Assembly (NCBI GenBank): GCA_002373595.1
Contig: DFKT01000018.1
Location: 8,065 to 18,701, forward strand
Reading direction: 5' to 3'
Length of the DNA: 10,637 nt
DNA from: Lachnospiraceae bacterium UBA3638
GTDB lineage: Bacteria > Bacillota > Clostridia > Lachnospirales > Lachnospiraceae
A model generated the notes under the pieces. The model searched no databases, had not been told where the DNA came from, and saw only the letters and a list, made by a program, of their open reading frames with translations. The position numbers and the translations under genes are program-made. Shown in pieces: positions 6,330-10,637 of this stretch (position 1 is the stretch's first letter; each line of letters opens with the position of its first letter).

Positions 6330-6358
6330 ATTATATCGGTTGGCACCCTATGCGTCAA
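6330..6358 (-). promoter_or_regulatory. Near-consensus SigA promoter abutting the mecA start codon
   Basis: Read on the minus strand, TTGACG (6353-6358) and a perfect TATAAT (6330-6335) are exactly 17 bp apart. Only CAGCAAACA (9 bases) separates the -10 box from the ATG. Transcription should begin about 2-3 bases before the start codon. Confidence 0.82.
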
Positions 6359-6398
6359 TAGTTTTATTTATGCTTTTTTTGATAACCGGAGATATCTT

Positions 6399-6427
6399 TT
6401 GACAATTACGATACAAGTCAGTAGAAT
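6399..6427 (+). promoter_or_regulatory. SigA promoter for the LRR lipoprotein gene
   Basis: Perfect TTGACA (6399-6404), a 17-bp spacer and TAGAAT (6422-6427). The start is predicted near 6434, giving a leader of about 53 nt. It diverges from the mecA promoter, with about 40 bp between the two -35 boxes. Confidence 0.78.
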
Positions 6428-6486
6428 GTTCAGAGCGGTGCAGGCCGCGGACCATACGAGGAAGAAAAAATAACGGGTGTATTAAA

Positions 6487-7503
6487 TTGAAGAAGAAAAT
6501 ATCAATAATAGCATATATCGTAACAGTATCGCTTATCCTGGGAGCATGTTCATTAAATGCCAATGTAGCGGGAACCTCTTCATCCGATACGCAGCAGCTT
6601 TCAGGGGAGGCTCAGACAGACGGGCAGGAAGCACAGGAAATGCCGACTCACAAGAACCCGCCCCTTCCCGCACCGGAGCCTAAGCCCGAACCCAAAGTGG
6701 TCACGCTCGGAGACTATGAGACGACTTCGGATCGCACGGGTATCAATATCTCGGGGATGGATGTCAGCGGACTCGATGTCGATACATTCATAAATGAGAT
6801 CCCTGATCTTAAACTCCTCATCATGAAGGACTGCGGTCTGGAAAATGAGGAATATGCGGCATTGCAGGACGCGCATCCTGATGTCAGGATCATATGGAAT
6901 ATCAAGACCAGATGGTGGACGATCCCTACGGATGCGGTTGCTTTTTCCACACTCATCGCTATAGGACAGGAGTACAAATTCCTCACGGATGATGAAGCTT
7001 ACTATTTCAGATACTGCAAGGATATGGTCGCACTCGATATAGGGCACTGCCGTGTGACCGATCTTTCATTCCTCGAGTATATGCCCAATCTCAAAGTGCT
7101 CATAGTGGTGGAGAACCACAGGAGCGACGGAGGCAGAGGACGTATCACCGACTTCTCGCCTATCGGATATTGTACGAAGCTCAGATACCTCGAATGCTTC
7201 GCCAATGATGCGGAGGATTTCTCATTTCTCAGCAATCTCCCGGAGATAGAGGATCTCAATATCTGCTACAACCGCATAAGCGATGTGAGCTATCTCGAGA
7301 ATCTGCCGAATCTCCAGAAGCTCTGGATCGAAGGCACCAGATTAAAGTACGATGACTATGTCAAACTCACCGAGGAGTACCCGAATGCCAAGATAGTCTA
7401 CTACGGATCGGGCTCCGTCGATCAGGGATGGAGGGAAGGTCCTCATTACGAAGCTATGAGGAACATGGTAAAGAATAATGTGATAGACGATGTCTACAGA
7501 TAG
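6487..7503 (+). CDS. Leucine-rich-repeat lipoprotein of unknown function
   Basis: This 338-aa protein has a TTG start at 6487, chosen because it is followed directly by the lysines of the signal peptide (KKKISIIAYIVTVSLILGAC). The only ribosome site is a poor GGGTG (6475-6479). The lipobox LGAC places the lipidated residue at Cys21, so the mature protein would be anchored on the outer face of the membrane. A Ser/Gln/Glu and Pro-rich tether (~22-72, with PEPKPEPK) follows. Residues ~85-175 form a domain with DLKLLIMKDCGL and TDAVAFSTL. Residues ~178-286 are internalin-like leucine-rich repeats (NLKVLIVVEN, KLRYLECFAN, EIEDLNICYN, NLQKLWIEGT). The tail (GWREGPHYEAMRNMV) recurs in clostridial LRR lipoproteins as I recall them. 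A binding role at the cell surface is likely, but no ligand can be named. Confidence 0.85.
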   Translation: MKKKISIIAYIVTVSLILGACSLNANVAGTSSSDTQQLSGEAQTDGQEAQEMPTHKNPPLPAPEPKPEPKVVTLGDYETTSDRTGINISGMDVSGLDVDTFINEIPDLKLLIMKDCGLENEEYAALQDAHPDVRIIWNIKTRWWTIPTDAVAFSTLIAIGQEYKFLTDDEAYYFRYCKDMVALDIGHCRVTDLSFLEYMPNLKVLIVVENHRSDGGRGRITDFSPIGYCTKLRYLECFANDAEDFSFLSNLPEIEDLNICYNRISDVSYLENLPNLQKLWIEGTRLKYDDYVKLTEEYPNAKIVYYGSGSVDQGWREGPHYEAMRNMVKNNVIDDVYR

Positions 7504-7534
7504 AAAGCCAAGATCTTGGAAACTGATGATATAT

Positions 7535-7566
7535 GGGGTATGTTTTCCTTGACGAAAACATACCCC
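7535..7566 (+). terminator. Hairpin after the LRR lipoprotein gene, probable terminator
   Basis: Bases 7535-7547 pair perfectly with 7554-7566 (13 bp) around a 6-base loop, 31 bases after the stop. The downstream tract (TATGCTATTCTTTA) is only moderately U-rich. The 3' arm also serves as the spacer of the next promoter. Confidence 0.65.
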
Positions 7567-7577
7567 TATGCTATTCT
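7549..7577 (+). promoter_or_regulatory. SigA-type promoter of the structured RNA
   Basis: TTGACG (7549-7554) and TATTCT (7572-7577) are 17 bp apart. The -35 box lies in the loop and the first 3'-arm base of the preceding hairpin. The predicted start, near 7584, is the first base of the 13-bp closing stem of the RNA candidate. Confidence 0.6.
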
Positions 7578-7583
7578 TTACAA

Positions 7584-7848
7584 ACAAACGTCTCTGATCC
7601 CTGCACCGGGAAGGAGGCGATGCGACCTTTAACAGTTGAATGTCGGCATAGGTATCCAGGCCGAAGCCGAAACTTTTTATCCGTACGCCGGGTAAGTCTA
7701 TCTGTGTGTGCGAGTCTGAAAAGTCACGGGCAGTCGCCCAATAATTCAACTAATTTGACCGAATATACATTTTATGACATTTCTCTTTTGTTTTTTGTAC
7801 TGCAAAAGCAGCATTTTTGCTTTGAAAAAGGTGCGCAGAGACGTTTGT
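7584..7848 (+). ncRNA. Candidate large structured non-coding RNA, about 265 nt
   Basis: A perfect 13-bp stem joins the ends (7584-7596 with 7836-7848). Inside, an 8-bp stem (7634-7641/7744-7751) encloses further helices: 7643-7647/7666-7670, the hairpin 7677-7682/7690-7695 and GGGC-AGTC-GCCC (7728-7739). These can coexist as a multi-branched fold. Between the outer stems is a G-rich segment (7607-7621, including GGGAAGGAGGCGATG). From about 7770 the sequence is U-rich. No reading frame here looks like protein. Known large clostridial RNAs with paired ends include the raiA motif. The size and context would fit, but I cannot confirm the consensus from memory, so the class is open. It does not match 6S RNA, tmRNA, RNase P RNA or SRP RNA. 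The 3' end is unclear because no good U-run terminator follows 7848. Confidence 0.6.
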
Positions 7849-7979
7849 AAGGTCCCGGGAAAATATATCACGATCTATTCCTTGAGGTCACTTGGGGACC
7901 CGTATGTCGAGACTCGTAAATCTATGTTGGAGAAGGCCTCTCCGAACAGTTATAACCATGGTCTGACACGCGAAAAATA
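7849..7979 (+). other. Non-coding stretch between the RNA candidate and the GH18 promoter
   Basis: No protein-like reading frame is visible. Small inverted repeats are present: GGTCCC/GGGACC (7851-7856/7895-7900) and the hairpin GGAGA-AGGCC-TCTCC (7930-7944). These could belong to a long leader of the next gene or to a 3' part of the RNA. No known riboswitch core was recognised. Confidence 0.4.
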
Positions 7980-8008
7980 GTGACGGAAGAGCGGTGGTGT
8001 GCTAGAAT
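7980..8008 (+). promoter_or_regulatory. Probable promoter of the GH18 gene
   Basis: GTGACG (7980-7985) and TAGAAT (8003-8008) are 17 bp apart, predicting a start near 8015 and a leader of about 57 nt. An inverted repeat TGGTGTGC/GCACACCA (7995-8002/8041-8048) brackets the -10 box and the predicted start. Confidence 0.5.
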
Positions 8009-8071
8009 ATAGTAGTCGAGTTATGTGATTACGGACTTCGGCACACCATTAGCTTTTTGGAGATTTTTGAG

Positions 8072-9784
8072 ATGAAAAACAGACTTATAGCGGCAGCCGT
8101 TGCGATCGTTCTTATGATCATAGTGATAGGAGTGGCTTTCGGCGGCAAAGTGTTGGAGAAATACAGTTATGGCACGGAAGAAGCGGATCTGACGGAGTAC
8201 TTCGGGGTAAGCGGCGATGAACTCGCCATAGTTTCCGAAGGAAAGATCCTACAGGAGAAGGCTTTAAGCAGATCGGGACGTGTATATTTCGACCTGGATC
8301 TGGTGAGGGATAAGTTTACAGACGGATTCTTTTACGACGGTAATTACAAGGGCGGCACGCTCATGTACACGACTGCGATAGAGACCTATGAGGTTACTAT
8401 GGGCGAGTCGTCTTATTTTGTGAACGGAGCCGGCACCGATCCCGGATATACTCTGGCTTTTGAAGAAAATGGGGAGATCTGGATCGAAGCGGACTATCTC
8501 CGCATGTTTGCCGGATTTAAATACGAATCATACGAGCACCGCATCGTGCTTCATGTGGACGAAGAAGAGTACGATACGATGAAGATCACCAAGGATACCC
8601 AGATAAGGAGACTTGGAGGCATAAAGAGCCCGATCCTTGCTCAGCTTACCGAAGGTGACAGCGTGATCCTGATAGAGTCGATGGAGGATTGGAGCAAGGT
8701 AGCGACATATGACGGACTTATAGGATATGTCGAGAATAAAAGGATGACTTCCACCGGAAAGAGTACGTCTATGGCACCCGATGAACCGGCGCTTCCCGAG
8801 TACACGAGCATACACCCTTACGACCGCATAAGCCTCGGCTTCCACGCTCTGTATGCGAGAAATTCTTCTGAGGCGATAAGGAGCCTCGAGTCCTACGAGA
8901 AGCAGGGTATGAATGTCATATCACCCTCATGGTTCTGGATAAATGATGCTTCCGGTTCATACAAGAGCCTTGCGGATAAGGGATATGTGGACGAAGCTCA
9001 TAAGCAGGGACTCCTCGTATGGGCGATGGTCGATGATTTCAACTATGCGGAAGAGCCCAATAAGAACGACAGAAACCTGCAGCTCATGTCGGATACGAAC
9101 TCGAGAAGAGCGCTTGAGAACAGCCTTATCTCGGATGCTGTGAGCAGCTACGGCGTGGACGGACTGGTATTTGATATGGAGTACATCTCCGAGGAGTGCA
9201 ATCCGTACTACATACAGTTCTTGAGAGAGATGTCCGTGCTTTGCAGGAATAACGGTATAGTGCTCGCAGCATGTCACTATACACCTTTAAACAGCAACAA
9301 TACATTTAGATACGATATACAGGGTCAGATACTCGACTATGTGATCATGATGGGATATGACGAGCACTGGGGCGGAAGCGGTGATCCCGGAAGCGTCGCA
9401 AGCATCGGATTCGTAATGGGCGGACTCGACAGGCTCATGGAGCAGATGCCCGCGGAGAAGATCATCGATGCGGTTCCTCTGTATATGAGACTATGGAAGT
9501 CTCAGGGCACGGAAGTCAGTGACTGGGCGCTTGCCATGAACAGTGATAGTGATCAGCTCCAGCACGCCCGCAGTGTCGCACAGTGGGATGATGAGTCCGG
9601 ACAGAATTATGCGACCTGGCAGAGCGGAAACGCTACATATCAGATCTGGATAGAGGATAAGGATTCGATCACTTCCAAACTTCAGGCGATCCGTTCCAGA
9701 AACTTAGCGGGAGTCGCAACCTGGAGACTCGGTTACGGAACAAAGGATGTATGGGAGCTTATCTCCATGTATCTCTCTGAATAA
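8072..9784 (+). CDS. Membrane-anchored SH3 and glycoside hydrolase family 18 protein
   Basis: This 570-aa protein starts at ATG 8072, with GGAG (8059-8062) nine bases before. A TTG five codons upstream is less suited because it overlaps that site. Residues 5-24 are a hydrophobic signal anchor, so the rest lies outside the membrane. Residues ~50-165 resemble a copper-amine-oxidase-N-like stalk domain (IWIEADYLRMFAGFKYE, then HRIVLHV). Residues ~170-225 are a bacterial SH3 domain (TKDTQIRRLGG, DWSKVATYDGLIGYV). Residues ~250-570 are a GH18 barrel: VDGLVFDME at 362-370 holds the DxxDxDxE-type motif with Glu370 as proton donor, then DYVIMMGYDEHW and GVATWRLGYG. Such proteins resemble spore-cortex or peptidoglycan N-acetylglucosaminidases (YaaH/YdhD type), so cell-wall hydrolysis is likelier than chitin breakdown. 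The next gene follows after 11 bases, which suggests co-transcription. Confidence 0.9.
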   Translation: MKNRLIAAAVAIVLMIIVIGVAFGGKVLEKYSYGTEEADLTEYFGVSGDELAIVSEGKILQEKALSRSGRVYFDLDLVRDKFTDGFFYDGNYKGGTLMYTTAIETYEVTMGESSYFVNGAGTDPGYTLAFEENGEIWIEADYLRMFAGFKYESYEHRIVLHVDEEEYDTMKITKDTQIRRLGGIKSPILAQLTEGDSVILIESMEDWSKVATYDGLIGYVENKRMTSTGKSTSMAPDEPALPEYTSIHPYDRISLGFHALYARNSSEAIRSLESYEKQGMNVISPSWFWINDASGSYKSLADKGYVDEAHKQGLLVWAMVDDFNYAEEPNKNDRNLQLMSDTNSRRALENSLISDAVSSYGVDGLVFDMEYISEECNPYYIQFLREMSVLCRNNGIVLAACHYTPLNSNNTFRYDIQGQILDYVIMMGYDEHWGGSGDPGSVASIGFVMGGLDRLMEQMPAEKIIDAVPLYMRLWKSQGTEVSDWALAMNSDSDQLQHARSVAQWDDESGQNYATWQSGNATYQIWIEDKDSITSKLQAIRSRNLAGVATWRLGYGTKDVWELISMYLSE

Positions 9785-9795
9785 GCGGAGCGGAT

Positions 9796-10637
9796 TTGAA
9801 GACTGAATATATACAGATAAAAACTGATGCCGGTAAGATCACAGGGAGTGATCTTGAGAATCTGAAAAGAGCCGGTGAATGCATTAAGAGGGGTGGTCTC
9901 GTAGCTTTTCCGACAGAGACGGTGTACGGACTCGGCGGAGACGCATTTAACGAAGATTCTGCAGATAAGATATATGCAGCGAAGGGAAGACCTTCGGACA
10001 ATCCTCTCATCGTGCATATATACAGAACCGAGGACCTCGACAGACTGAGCGACGATATACCGGAGAGCGCATACAGGCTCGCCGCAAAGTTTTGGCCCGG
10101 ACCGCTCACGATGATCTTAAAAAAGAAGGCCGGAGTGCCCGACAGGACGACGGGAGGTCTGAGAACCGTAGCGGTGAGGATGCCGTCAGACCCTGTGGCC
10201 GCAAAGTTTATTGAGTGCGCCGGCGGATTTGTAGCCGCACCCAGCGCCAATATCTCAGGCAGGCCCAGCCCGACAAAGGGAAGTGATGTGCTCGAGGATA
10301 TGGACGGGCGCATAGATATGATAATCGACGGAGGAGAGAACGAGATAGGACTCGAATCCACGATAGCAGATCTGACTGTTTCACCCGTTCAGATCTTAAG
10401 ACCCGGATATATCACCGCTGATATGATCGGGGATGTACTCGGAGAGAAGGTTAATATCGATCCTGCACTTGCGGCAGGAAGCGATGAAAGACCGAGAGCT
10501 CCGGGAATGAAATACAGACATTATGCTCCCAAGGGGGAGATGGTGATAGTTCATGGAAGTGACAAAGCTGTCATAAATTATATAAACAGCGAGGCGGGTA
10601 AAGAGTCGGAGTGTGGCGAAAAGACGGGAGTGCTCGC
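9796..10637 (+). CDS. sua5: L-threonylcarbamoyladenylate synthase, Sua5 type (3' end beyond the window)
   Basis: A TTG start at 9796, with GGAG (9787-9790) five bases before, opens a frame that runs off the window after 280 codons. The YrdC/TsaC domain is clear: KRGGLVAFPTETVYGLGG (31-48), AAKGRPSDNPLIVH (61-74), WPGPLTMIL (100-108) and APSANISGRPSPTKG (148-162). After ~195 comes the link to the Sua5 C-terminal domain (APGMKYRHYAPKGE), which marks the long Sua5/YwlC form of about 340-350 aa. The enzyme makes threonylcarbamoyl-AMP from threonine, bicarbonate and ATP, the first step of the universal t6A37 tRNA modification in the cytoplasm. The KxR and SxN substrate residues are present. About 60 residues are missing at the window edge. 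No earlier ATG fits the frame after the previous stop. Confidence 0.95.
   Translation, partial: MKTEYIQIKTDAGKITGSDLENLKRAGECIKRGGLVAFPTETVYGLGGDAFNEDSADKIYAAKGRPSDNPLIVHIYRTEDLDRLSDDIPESAYRLAAKFWPGPLTMILKKKAGVPDRTTGGLRTVAVRMPSDPVAAKFIECAGGFVAAPSANISGRPSPTKGSDVLEDMDGRIDMIIDGGENEIGLESTIADLTVSPVQILRPGYITADMIGDVLGEKVNIDPALAAGSDERPRAPGMKYRHYAPKGEMVIVHGSDKAVINYINSEAGKESECGEKTGVL

Noticed and set aside
7342..7749. Minus-strand open frame of 135 codons
   Set aside because: It overlaps the end of the LRR lipoprotein gene and the RNA candidate, has no ribosome site and no recognisable domain.
7584..7848. Assignment of the RNA candidate to 6S RNA, tmRNA, RNase P RNA, SRP RNA, T-box or SAM riboswitch
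   Set aside because: The hallmark sequences of those classes are not found, and the branched G-rich core does not fit a 6S rod.
7533..7850. Open reading frame of 105 codons on the plus strand across the RNA candidate, with GGAGG before an internal ATG at 7620
   Set aside because: The product is Arg/Ser-rich at first and Phe-rich later and fits no family. GGAGG is only two bases from the ATG, too close for translation. The stretch is better explained by the paired RNA.
9759..10361. Minus-strand open frame of 200 codons opposite the Sua5 gene
   Set aside because: The Sua5 frame on the plus strand has unmistakable motifs. The opposite frame is Ser/Pro-rich with no start signal, a shadow of codon bias.
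1..10637. CRISPR array, IS element, integrase att site or tRNA gene
   Set aside because: No regularly spaced repeats, transposase frame, terminal inverted repeats or cloverleaf with a T-loop were seen on either strand.

Overview
The window looks like a piece of an anaerobic, fermentative clostridial (Bacillota) chromosome, probably of the Lachnospiraceae or Oscillospiraceae kind. The evidence is a clostridial 2[4Fe-4S] ferredoxin, pyruvate formate-lyase with its activase, MecA, strong AGGAGG ribosome binding sites and consensus SigA promoters. No tRNA, rRNA, IS element or CRISPR array was seen.

Layout. The 3' tail of dnaB (1-117) is followed by an A+T-rich gene for a Fic-family AMP-transferase with a fused VbhA-like antitoxin domain and a C-terminal winged helix (206-1321). 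A strong bidirectional terminator separates it from two leftward redox genes: a 56-aa ferredoxin (1458-1628) and pflA (1746-2504). A divergent intergenic region follows, with one promoter each way and short palindromes. Rightward lies a four-gene pyruvate formate-lyase operon (2697-5485) closed by a strong terminator. Leftward mecA (5589-6320) diverges from a leucine-rich-repeat lipoprotein gene (6487-7503). About 570 bases without a protein gene follow and hold a candidate structured RNA. The window ends with a membrane-anchored SH3/GH18 protein (8072-9784) and, 11 bases on, a truncated Sua5-type threonylcarbamoyl-AMP synthase gene.

The most striking feature is the pyruvate formate-lyase operon. 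The large chain (681 aa) keeps the Cys-Cys active site but stops exactly where the glycyl-radical domain should begin. That domain is a separate 83-aa protein two genes downstream, with the radical-bearing RVSGY motif. Between them is a 67-aa protein whose first half resembles the start of the same domain, but which has lost the radical glycine and carries three cysteines instead. A CxxC DUF1858-type protein ends the operon. This looks like an obligately split pyruvate formate-lyase with two extra small thiol proteins. PflA (radical SAM activase) and the ferredoxin (a possible electron donor to it) lie divergently next door, so the block 1458-5485 may work as one anaerobic pyruvate-cleavage module.

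The second notable feature is the candidate RNA at about 7584-7848. A perfect 13-bp stem joins its two ends, and a SigA promoter predicts a start at the first base of that stem. The third is mecA, whose consensus promoter lies so close to the ATG that its mRNA should be essentially leaderless.
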